A stretch of 64,000 nucleotides of DNA from Cricetomys ansorgei (lineage: Eukaryota > Chordata > Mammalia > Rodentia > Nesomyidae). Positions within the stretch are counted from its first letter, which is position 1, and each line of letters begins with the position of its first letter. Both the position numbers and the translations under genes were made by a program. The notes beneath the pieces are model-generated. The model searched no databases. It was not told where the DNA came from and worked only from the letters and a program-made list of their open reading frames with translations. The stretch covers positions 2,542,001 through 2,606,000 of the forward strand of contig JAMJFZ010000181.1 of assembly GCA_026225945.1 (NCBI GenBank), in the 5' to 3' direction. Below are positions 13,101 through 25,069 of this stretch, one piece after another.

Positions 13101-15628
13101 CTCTTGTTTGCTATGTGGCTCCCACTCTTGGTCTTAGGACTCTGCTACCGAGGTCATGGGCCTTTCTGCTTGTTGTTGTCTACTGTGCTTTACACGAGTT
13201 GGGTGGCCCAAGCCTGACCTTAGCACTCCTGAGGCAGGAGAAGTTTTGCAAATTTGAAGAAAGCCTTGACTGCACTGTGAGTTCCAGGCTACCCAGGGCC
13301 TCAGGGCAAGAAAGACCCCACCTCACCAAACCAAAATTATCTTTTTGCAAAGAAAGTGTATTTTTTTTTATTATTATTTGATTCATTTGTAAAGTTTCCT
13401 CCTGGTTATTTCATTTTTTTGTGGTCTTATAGCCGTCAACACTGACCAAGGTTCAGCCTGTTCTAACCACACAACCCCTGCAGGGGACGAGGAGGATAAA
13501 GGAGGTTGCAAATTAGGTAATCATGCTGATCCTGAGGTCTTCTGTGGCCAGCCTTGCTACACTTGCCAGCGCACTGGGGAAGTAGAGATTCAACTTAACC
13601 TAATTGAATTCAGTCTTGGTGATAGCACCCAGACTCTGCTCTTTTCATGAATGGGTCGGTGAGTTGTGAACAGCAATGCTGTTATCTGAAGTAAACAGTC
13701 TCCTTTCTTTTTTTTTCTTTTCTTTTTTTTTTTTTATCTGTGCTGGCTGAATTTTTAAAACCACATACAGGGGATCCTAACAGTTTTAAAGAGTGCATCT
13801 TAAGCTCTATTCAAACCACCAGATGTATTACCCATCTCAGGGTTGATGACGCTTTGAGAACCAACTCTGGGGTGGGATCGGGATGGCTGAATGAGGTCAG
13901 CTGCTTTCCATCTGTTCTCACTTTTAAAATTACAAAATGTCTGTTAGCAGACTGGGAGGGGGAGGTTGGCTTGATTAAATATCCTCACATAGGATTAGAG
14001 ATCAGGCAGTCAGAGTTACATACCTTATTCAGGACGCACTGTGCACCTGTGTTGTTGTGGAAGATACTTCCCTGTGTCCAAGCTGCCTAGCTCTTAAGAT
14101 GAGGACGAAAATCTTGTTTTCTTGGGGTGTTTATCTGTGTGGTGTCAACTTGCTGCCTTGAAGCACTGCAAAGGGAAGGACTGGCTTAGGAGTCATGAAG
14201 AATTTGAAGGCCTTTCTGCTCAGAAATCTCACGTATACTGTAACTTTATGATTGATGTTAATTTGGGTTAGAGAGCTTTCTTTTCCAATTTGTGCCATTC
14301 AGGACAGTCTAGTCAGCAGTGTGCACGGGCAGAGGTCATCCAGTACCTGGTTGGAGGTTTTCTGAGAGCGCGAATAGGTTCACAAGAGTGAAAGGGACAG
14401 GCAGACACAGGGGCAGTGTTTTTCAACATGATGTAGTTCACTGAGAAGGAACCTGAGAAAAACCCTAAATCCGAGACTGAAATGGACTGGAGGTGAGTGG
14501 GAAGGGAACCCCAGGGTCTGAGATGGAGACAGTTTATTTTGTGTGTAATTGTCTTATCTTTGTTTTCAAAATAACTCCCAAGAACTAATAGAGATAGGTT
14601 TGGTTTTGTGCCATTAGGATGAGAAAATTTTTGTTGTAGACAATGTAAAAATGCTATCAGAAGCTTGAAGTTTCTGAATTTTTACCCATTTTTTGTATAT
14701 TTAAAAAAATTAGCATTGCATGGGAAGAATCAGAGATAGACAAGTGCTGTGTATCCTTAATCCAGCCTCCCCCAGCGGCTGTGTCTCACGTAGCTGTGTC
14801 ACGGAATCAGAACCAGGAAGTTCACAATTGTCCTGTGTACAGGGGTTCTCTTTCATTTCATCCCACTTGGCTAACTACCATTGTGATTGCAATATGGAAC
14901 AGCACAAGCATCCCCATGCTAACCCTTCAATAACTCACCACCCTTTCAGTTATTCCTGACTGGCAGACATGAATGTGTCCTCCATATCCGTGACTTGGCC
15001 AATACAATAATAATTCATCAATGACATTGTTCATGGATGATCTCCTAAGGTATGCCCACTCGGCATGATGCCTTTGAGATGGTATGCTTCTTGTGTTCTA
15101 CTGTGTTTGTTTGCTTGTTTGGCAATGTAATACGTGTCCATAACAAATACTAACCCACTGGATTTTTAACTAAGGTGTATTCCATAGGTTTCTTCTAGCC
15201 TGTTTAGTCATTCAACTCCGCAAGACATTTTGATCATTTTCAGTTTTGGGTTTTCCATTAAGTACATGCGCAGATGTTAAGGAAACCACTGACAGATTTC
15301 CAGAGTGGCTGTTCTTTTTTATGTATTATTAGCAGTCTCTGCATCTTTGCTGTGCCTGGGTGCCACTATTTTGCAACATTTTCCCTTTTAAAAATTATGT
15401 TTTTTTTAAAATTAGCATACAAGGTATTAAATATCATCATGGCATTTTCAAAGTGTGTTTTAGTCATTCTCTTGCCCCTCATTTCCCTACCCCCATGACT
15501 CCTAACCCTTCCTTGTAACCCCTCTCCCAGTCTCTATGCCTCTTTCGTGTCCCCTGTGTCCTGTTGTCTACTCCTTTGTAGCATTTTAGGCTTTACCCAC
15601 ATTTATACCCATGCACCCCCACACAACC

Positions 15629-15671
<43 letters not shown>

Positions 15672-18600
15672 GGCTAGGATCTGCATGTGAAAGAGAACAT
15701 GTGTCTTTTGTCTTTCCATCTTCTTGAAGCTTCATTGCTTTATTTTTTACAGCTGAACAAAATCCTGTTGGGTATATGCACCGTGTTTTCATTAGCTGTT
15801 GGTTACTCATCTAGTCTGCTTCCCTTTCCTTGTGAACAATGCAGTCATAACATGGATGTGCAAGTGTCTTGACGGTAGGATGTGGAATCATTTGAGTAAA
15901 TGTCTGAGAGCTATGCTGCAGTTGGTTCATACAGTCGTTCTTTTTTAAAACTATTTGGAGAAATTTCCATATGTGTTTCCACGGTGGCTGGACGTGTTTG
16001 AACTCCCACCAGCCATGAATAAGGTCTCTACGTTTCCTCACATTCTCATGAGCATCTATTGTCAGATTTCTTGATGATAACCATCCTGACTAGGGTGAGA
16101 TGGTACCTCAAAGCATCATTAATTTGCAACTCCCTGATGACTAAGGATATTGAACACTTTTAAAAAATACTGACTGGCCATTTTGTTCCTTCTTTTGAAA
16201 ATTGTCCATTTTGGTTGACAGGTGGTTTTTTTTTTTGTTGTTGTTTTCTTTTATTTTGTTTTTTTCTTGCTTTTACTTTCTGTAAATTCTGATATTAAGT
16301 ATATTAAGTATAAGCTATTTAAGTATAGCTGTTAAAGATCTTCTCCCCTGTAGGCTGTTTGCTTGGCTGACAGTTCCTTTAGCTGTGCAGAAACTTTAAT
16401 TTTATGTAATCCATCTTGATTATTGGAACTTGCCCTTGCACTATTTATTAGAGGTCTGTTCGGAAAGTTCTTACTCAAATCTTGAAATGTATTCCCTGTC
16501 TTTTCCTCTAGCTTTTCAATGTTTTAGGTTTTAAATTAAGGACTTTGATCTACTTCTAGCTGATTTTTGTACAGAGTGAAAGAAATGAGCCTGGAGATTC
16601 TACAGGAAGGTATACAGTTTGGCCATCACCGTTCTTTGGAAGGAATTGCCTTTTTTCAACTGCATGTTTTTGACACCTTTGTTGGTTTCTTTGTCCTGTT
16701 TCACTGGGCTCCCTGTCTGGTGTGTCTGCTGTATTTAACACGATAGCTCTACAGTGTGATTGAAGTCATAACCACAGTACCTGCAGCTATGCTTCCTCCT
16801 TCGGGTTGCTTTGGCTCTGTGGTCTTCTGTAGTTCCAAGTGGACTATAGGATTTTTCTTTTCTGGTTCTTGGAAGAATAGCATTGGAATTATAATGTGAA
16901 TTGTACTGACTGTAAATTACTTTTGCTAATGGAGACATTTTCACGATATTAATTCTGTCCCACCAGGAGTATGGAATGGTCTTGTCATCTTCTAGTATTT
17001 TCTTTGATGCCCTTTGTCAATGTGATGAAGTTTCTTTGTTGAAGTTTTCACTCCTTTGGCTAGGTCTACTTCTAACCATATTGTGAATGACAAAGTGACA
17101 TATTTTGCCTACTTTCTTTCTCTGTGAGTTCATTATTAGTATTTATGAAGGCTACTGATTTTTATATCTTTATTTTTGTATCTTGCAACTTAACTGAAAG
17201 TGTTTATTAGATCTAAGAATTTTATGGTAGATTCTACAGGGACTTTGAAATATATATTCATGTCATCTGCAATAAAGGATAGTTTGACCTCTTCCTTTTC
17301 TGTTTTTATTCTTTTCGTATCTTCCTCTTGTCTTACTGCTAAAACATCAAGCGCCACATTTAGTAAGAACAGTGAAGTGGATATTGTTCGCTCATTCCTG
17401 ATTTAATAGAAAATGTTCTCGATTGTCCCCTGTTTACTATACTGTTGGCTGTAGGTTTGTGTATATAGCATTTATTATTTTGATTGATAGGTAGATAGGT
17501 AGGTAAGTAGGTAGGTAGTTAGGTAGGTAGATAGATAGGGATTGATTCTTATTGTCTCCAGGACTTTTATCATGAAGGCATGCTGAAGTTTGTCAGACAT
17601 GTTTTCTGCATCTATTGAGATGCCGTTATAATTTCTGTCCTTAAGTTTACTTATATGATGTATCCCTTGGATGAAGCCTACTTGGTCATGGTGTAGGATC
17701 TTTTTAATGTATTCCTGAATTTAAGAAATTTGAAAACTTCATACCTATGTTCCTCTGGGAAATGGGTCTGTAGTTTTCTTTTTTGTATGTCTTTGGTACC
17801 AAGATAATAATGGCTTTGTAGGATGAATTTGGTAGTGTTTCTTCCTTTTCTATTCTGTGGGACAAATTGAGGACTATTGGAATTAGATCTTCCTTTGAAA
17901 GTTTGGTAGAATTCAGCAGTTACTCCAAGTTATCCTGAGCTTCTCTTTGTGTGGAGACTTTTGATCTTACAGCTTCAATTCATTGCTTGCGATGGGTCTT
18001 TTTAAGCTACTTGTGTCTTCTGCCTTTAATTTTGACAGATAATATACATTTAAAAATTCATTCATTTATTTTAGATTTTTCTAGCTTTTAGGAGTACACA
18101 TTCTCAAAAGAATCTGTAATGATGTTCTAGATTTCACTGGAGTCTGTGTTGGCATCTTTCTCCTATCTAATTGGATTGATCTGGGTCTTCTCCATCTTTT
18201 GTCAGTGTAGCTGAGGGTTTGTCAATTTCACTAGCTTTTTCAAAGAACAGAATCTTTGTTTGATCGTGAGTATTGTTCCTTTAATCCCCATATCATTACT
18301 TTCTTCCACAATCTTTATTTTCTGTCATCTTTGTGTTTGGGGTTGTCCTCTTGTTTTTCTAGGGCCTTGAGGTGCACTATTGTGTTGTTTAAGATATTTC
18401 TAGCTTGTTACTATACGTGGCTGTCACTGTGTGCACTGCATGCAGACAGGCAAAGACTCTCGTTTTCCTTTGACTCTAGGAATGTCTGAATTTTCTCTCT
18501 GGTTTCAAAATGCACTGCCTTGTCTCTGACTATTTTTGTAGTTTCTCTTCCTGTTGATCACTACTTTTATTTCCTGGTGGTCTGATAAAGGATAACGAAT

Positions 18601-21237
18601 TATCTCAGTTTCTTATTAATGTTTGATTTGTGACCTATTAATGTAATCAGTTTTAGAGATAATTCTGTGTGTTGCTAAGTGTGTATATTCATTTTATGGT
18701 TGGATGGAATAGTCAGTGTATATCTGTTAAATAAATTGAAATTTATTTGCTTTTTTTTTTTTTTTTTTTTTTTACTTTGGAAGACCTATCTGACTATGAC
18801 AATGTGGTACTAAAGTATCCCACTGTTACTGTATTAGGATTTATGTGGCCTTTTATGCCTTTTAGCATATGGGGACATTTATAATTGTTACATCTTTTTG
18901 ATGGATTATTCCCTTTATTAATGTGTAATTTCTCTCTATCACTTTTGGTTAGTTTTTGTTTGAAGTCCACTTTATTAGATATAAGGATAGCTCTGCTTGC
19001 CTGTTTATGGCTTCTGTTCACTTAGTATTTTGTTTTCCATCCTCTGATAGTCAGTTTTTGAACTTCTTTGCTAGCTCTGTTTTTTGTTTTATTTATTTAT
19101 TTTTTGTTTGTTTTAACACAACAGATAGTAGGTTCTTGCTTTCTAATTCATTTAGTTGGTGAGTCGAGAGCGTTTATAGTTAAAGCGATTACTGAAAGGG
19201 GTTTTATATTTCCTAAGAATTTGTTGGGTGATGTTCTGTCATGTTCTATTATTGGCGTTCATTTTCTTTTCTCCTATCAATTTTGGGAGTCTGCTGTGTT
19301 GTGCGTAGTTGCCTCTTACCTCACTCTTCCTTGGCTATCTTTTCCTTTCATAGTGTGTGTTTTCATGTGTCCTCTTGAAGGGAGGCTACCTTCCTTCTTT
19401 CTCCCTATGTGGTATTCCTTTAAGAACATTCTGCAGTACTGGCTTGGTTGTCATTAATTGCCTTAATTCATGTTTGTCTTAAAATCTCTTTATTTGTCCA
19501 TCAATTTTAAAAGATAACTATGCTGCGTATATGATCCTTGGTTCAGAGTTATTGTCAGAGCCTATAATTTACCATTTTTGCACTTCTGGCTTTTGGGTGT
19601 GTGAGGAAAAGTCTGAAGTTATTCCGATGTTCCTTTCTTTGGATGCTACTTGCTATTTTCCTTGCACCACTTTTAGTATTGTTTCATCGCTTGCACCTTC
19701 AGCATCTTGACTGTGATGGTCACGGAGAGGCTCGTCCCTGGTCATGTCCATTTTGAATTCTTCGTGCCTCTTGTATTCGGGTGTCTCTTTCATTCTCAAG
19801 GTTTCCCAAGATTTCTACTATAAGAGTTTCTATGATAGATAGTCTACCTATTCTTTTTGACTTCATCTCTGCTTCTTGAGCACTGTGAATTTTGGGGAGT
19901 TTGGTCTTTTGAATGTATCCCAGACTGCTTAATCATATTCCTGTTCCTTTATATGTCTTATCGTATAATTGCCTGCACTCTGTCCTTCCTCTCTGAAAGT
20001 CATTCTTCTGAATGGTCTTGTCTGTTTAATGCTTCTGATGTGGTTTTTGTTTGACTCTTTCTTTCATAGCAGTATTTCAGTTTGGTTCTTCATCAGCTTT
20101 TTTTTTGTTTCCTGGCTGAGTTTTTTCTCCATTTTTTGAACTTTCACCTCCAGTTTACTAACTGTTTTGTTCTCATTAGAGACTATCATGTAGAGGTCTT
20201 GGGTAGATACCTTAGACTGAGCAGTTGTTTGTTTGATTTTTCTATATGGTAATTAATTATTTTAAGAAGTAAAACCTTGGATTCTTTTTCAACATTTCGG
20301 CTGTCTGTATGATTTTGGATTCCACTATAGGTGATTAGTAGATTGGCATGGGTTGTTGTGGGTAGTTGTATACAGTCGTATAATAGTCTTCGTGTGTCTT
20401 TGTCATGCTTTGATCATTGCTAGGAGGATTAGTGTTGGAGTTTTAATTCTCTTCTTCTAGTTGTATTTGGATGTTTTGTTTTCTGTGATTCTTCCTAGAA
20501 GGAGGTCTGCGTGAAGTTCACCAGTGGGGCTGGTGAAGTTTTTTGGTGTTGATTCTCAGATGAGGTAGCTGAGATGGTCTGGCCTTTCTGGGTGATAGTG
20601 GGGTCACCAATAGGGCCACATGCTGATCACCAGGGCAACCACATGTATTAAACTTGCTTATCTCACTCTCAACTCTTGGAGACTGGAGTCAGAATCCCAG
20701 CTGCACATTACTGGAGCCAAAGATCCAGTCCCATGGTGAACTCTGGGAATGTTGAGAGTCAAAACCTCAGCTGTGCAGTGATCTTGGGGCTGTTGGCATC
20801 GGAATCCAAGTCCTAGCAACCTTTATAGTTAACATACAGAACATCGCAGTTTTTACTGTGGCATTTTGTACATTAATAGCATTATACTTTGTTCTTGCTG
20901 GGTCCCCTGACTGCTCTCTCCAGACATTAACCTCCCTTTTCTTGCTGGTCCCTTTCTTTCCCACAACTGGTCTCTACTTCTGCTTCCATGTCACACATAA
21001 TCCACATATATTTCCTGCCTCTTCCTCCCTTTTGACCTATTTCTCCCCTCTCATCGACCTCTATTTTCGTATTTTACATATACATGCTTATTTATTTGCA
21101 ACTATAGATGAGTCTATGTAAAACAAGAGAGATGTGTACGTGTGGCTTATTTCACTTAGTTTTATCTAATTTCCCACAGATGTCATAATTTTATTCTTCC
21201 TTACAACTAAATAAAACTTCATTGTGTCTATATACCA

Positions 21238-21292
<55 letters not shown>

Positions 21293-24200
21293 CACACACG
21301 TAGACTAGTTCTTCACCTTGGTTGTTGTGAGTAGTGTAACAATACATCAGCCCTTCAGATTTGCTTAGGCCTGGTATAGATGATAGATCTTACAGCAGTT
21401 CTGCTTTTAGTTTTTGGAGGGATGTCTTTGCTGATTTCCACTGTGCCTGCGACAGCATCGCGTTCTCCAAGCCGTGTAGAAAGGCTCCACTTTCCCGACA
21501 TCCTTACCAGCACTTACTGTTTGTTTTCCTAATGGTGGCCGTTCTGACTAGAACGAGATGGAATCTCAAGGATCTTTAGCATTTCTTCAAACGTCCTTTG
21601 ATTTGTTTGTCTTTCTCCCTCGGGAAAGCACTTCAGTTCTGAGGCTCGTTCGTTAAGTGGTTGGTTTGCAATGATTTGTTGATCGGATGATTTCTGTTTC
21701 CAAGAACTCTCTGTTCGGTTCTGAAGCCCATTTGTTGGCCAGATAAAGTGGGATCTTTTTGTTGTTTGATTTTTGGAGTTCTTTATAGATTCTAGGTGAT
21801 AATCTCCTGTCTGATATATTGTTACAAAAAATATTATCCCATCCTGTAGGTTGTCTCTTTGTTCTTGGAGCCATTTTTTGAATAGGTAAAAGGTCAGTAA
21901 AATAAACCTTGGCTTGCAAAATTAGTTTGGGGAGAATATGTGTTTGTTATTACAAGGATGCTTATTTTGTGGACTTGGAGATTTAGGTATTAGAAATCAT
22001 TTTACTGTGTTGTGCTCTTTTTGCAAATGTAAGCATAAATGAGAAAGAGAAATTGTCCAGGATGCAATTGAATTCCGCTCAGTAGAACACAGGGAATGGT
22101 GACCATGTGTTGCTGTGGAGCACAGGAGCTGACAATGTGCAAACATTGTATGACATCATGTGTTTCTAGGCCAGTGCCCCAGGACTGACTTGCTTTTAGA
22201 GAGCTGCTTTTAATTTTATCTTTGTTTTGTACTTCAGCATTTTCTAACATAGGAGAACTTAAGAGGTCTTAAATCACCTGGTCTTCAGGGTCTTTTAAAA
22301 TGGTTTTCATTAATATATATTAACGTAATAGTGGGTTTAATTGTGATGTTTTCATACACGCATATAATGCATTTTGATCATATTCATCCCGTTACCCTCT
22401 CTGTTCTTCCATTCCCACTCATCTCCATTCTTCTTCCCAAATAGTCCCCCGTCTACGTTCATGTTCTTCTTTTTAGAATGCGTTTGTAATCCAGTGACTC
22501 TTATTAGGATTGCTTATAGGAACATTAGTGAGGGGTTATTTATGAAAGCGGGACTGTTCTACCAGTGGCTACACTGTGAAGAACGGTGGACACCCTGCAT
22601 GGTGAAGTCTTGAATGAATATGTGCTATTGACATGGCCATGGCCATGTCAAGGTCCATAGACTCAGACCCACAGGAAAATGGCAAAGCCTTCCACCACCT
22701 CTGTGAGGTAAGGCTTAACACCTTCATCTGGTCCATTTATAGATGCTGATAATATATGCAGAAAATGTCCACCATAGCTTCCTCCCCTCCCCCTGATATT
22801 TTACCACCTGAAGACTGCTCCCCTAGTAGAGAATGCTCCTATCCAGATTAGCCAAACCTGCCTCCTTGTTTAGCTGTATGTAATAGCCCTGCCTCCTGGT
22901 TTAGTTGTTTGTAATACCCTTGTCTCCTTATTCTGTTGTATAAAGTAAACATGCTGAGCTTCCAAAGTGCTGATGTTTCTACATCAGAGAACACATTCCA
23001 CCTAGCCCCAGCTTGTCTGTCTGTCTGTCTGTGTTTGTCTTTCTTCATTTTCTTGCCACCACAGTTAGGTCAAGTCCCTGAGGCCATGCAAAGGTGTAAC
23101 ACAATACCACTAAAGAAAACATCCCTCCCCGAACTCCCACAGCCATTAACTGCCTGTAGATTCTTAGAGAAGGACTGAGACCTTGTGAGTCCCTCTCCCC
23201 TCCATAACAGGTCACTGGCAGCGCCTGTGTGCAGTTCTTGTGTATGTAATCATAGCTACTGGGAGTTCAGTAGAACAATGGCCTTGTCATATTTAGAAGA
23301 TAGCTTTCCACAACACGAGGCCTTGTCCTCAGGCTCTTACATTATTTTTATTCCCTCTTCTGAGATGTTGTCTGAGCTTTGGAGACAGTGATACAGTGTC
23401 CCACCGAATGGCTGAACATACAGTAGTCACATACTCTCAAAATCAGTGGTCCTCACTTTTTGTTGGCAAAATGTCCGTGCCATCTCCATTGCAGAAATGT
23501 CTGAGTTAGAAATAAGGTATCTCCTTAACAAAGATGTGTTGGGTATGGACTGTGAGTCAGGTGCTTAGGTATGCAGTGTGTATTCAATGATGAGAAAGAT
23601 GCTCCTTGTAGGTTCCAAGTAGTGATTACAGCACAGAAGACAAGAATGGAATGACCTCCCATTTACCTGAGTACATCCCGGGTGCATTATTTATGTCATG
23701 TGCTGTGCTTTTCTCAAACTTTAGGACACCAATGTAGGTGTTACCTCTTCTCAGTCAGAAAGCAAATGAGATTCAAGTAATGTGTTCAAGGTCAATGACA
23801 CATCCAGGATTTTAACCTATATTTCCCTGGCTTAAAAAATACCAAAATGAATGAATACTATGAAGACATTTTCTAAGTAAGCAAATACTAACTGTAAATA
23901 ATAATACTTAAAATAGTTACTACTTATTTACGGAATTATGTATATTAATATATAATATAATTTTATAATTAATATCTATTATCAGTGGTACAAAAAAAAA
24001 AACCAGAATGGTTATTTACTCTAAGGACCTAAACTATTTGGATTTTGTGTTAAAAGATCAGCTTAACTCTGTTGCCAGTTCTGTTGTTATCAACAAGCTA
24101 TAAACTCTGTTTACAGTAAGATACTGCAGGATTCTTTTGCCAATCTTGTAGTGCTGGATAGAAAATTGCCACAGGCACTGAAGCTTCGAGCAGTACACGT

Positions 24201-25026
24201 TTATTAATTAATGGTTTTGTAGTTCTGATCATGATAGGACTATGCCCTATGCTCCGTTCTATTACTAAAATAGAGATATTGACCAAAGTATGTTTTCATT
24301 GGGATTTTATGATCCTGTTCCAATCTCACATAATTGCAGCAGAATTCCATTCCTTGACATAGCAAGACTGAGGTCCCTGCTTTGCTGGATGTCTGCCAGG
24401 GTCTTCCCTTCACTCCTGCAGGTTCATCCTGTTCTTTGCCACGTTGTCCTGCTCATGTGCAAAGCCAGGGAAAGAGACACTATCGTATTGAATGATTCTA
24501 ATGTATAGAACTTACTTTTGCAGGAAGAGATCAGGGTCCTTTAAGAGTCATTTGATTGGACTGATTTTTGTCCTTAAAGAATAGCCTCCCAATTTAATGT
24601 CAAGTGATTGACATCTTAATTGCATTAGCAGACTTTCTTTTCTAGTTGTAACAGTCATAGGAATCTAACATCCTCTGTCTTATATACAGGAAGAGAATTG
24701 CACAGGCAAGCATGCCAGGGATTTGGGAGATCACCTTAGAATTCTGAGTGTGGTCAAATAACTGGCGAATGTAGACTAGCCGTGTTGACACACCAGAAAA
24801 GCATCATTATCCTGAAGCACCAAGTGAAGACTTAGTTTGAATTTTAACATTATACATTTTATTGTGATCTTTTGTCAAAGCTTGTTTTTCTGTTTTGGAG
24901 GTTTGCATAAGTATTTTTATAATATTTTTATTTCCTGTTGTTATAATTATTTCCGCCTTCTCTTTCCAGCCCCTTCCATGTATGCACCTCCACTCTCAAA
25001 TTCAAGGCCTCTTTTTATCTAATGTT

Positions 25027-25069
<43 letters not shown>

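Larger units (their letters stand above)
15375..20600 (-). mobile_element. Old LINE-1, antisense to CD47, broken
   Basis: Over about 5 kb the + strand reads like the reverse complement of a LINE-1 from 3' UTR through ORF2. Landmarks: gaactcccaccagccatgaa and tagggtgagatggtac (ORF2 C-terminal part), the 16.5-17.1 kb region, ttctgcatctattgagatg at 17.61 kb, ttggatgaagcctacttggtc at 17.67 kb, and the 19.7-19.8 kb block. No long ORF2 survives; both frames are broken throughout, so it is a dead copy. The 5' end near 20.6 kb is uncertain, and a tetranucleotide tract lies inside it. Confidence 0.75.

Noticed and set aside
17487..17538. CRISPR-like or regulatory direct repeats
   Set aside because: Simple tetranucleotide microsatellite in a mammalian L1; no spacers.
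15375..21900. Possible active LINE-1
   Set aside because: Frames are broken throughout, and the copies are diverged and interrupted by microsatellites.
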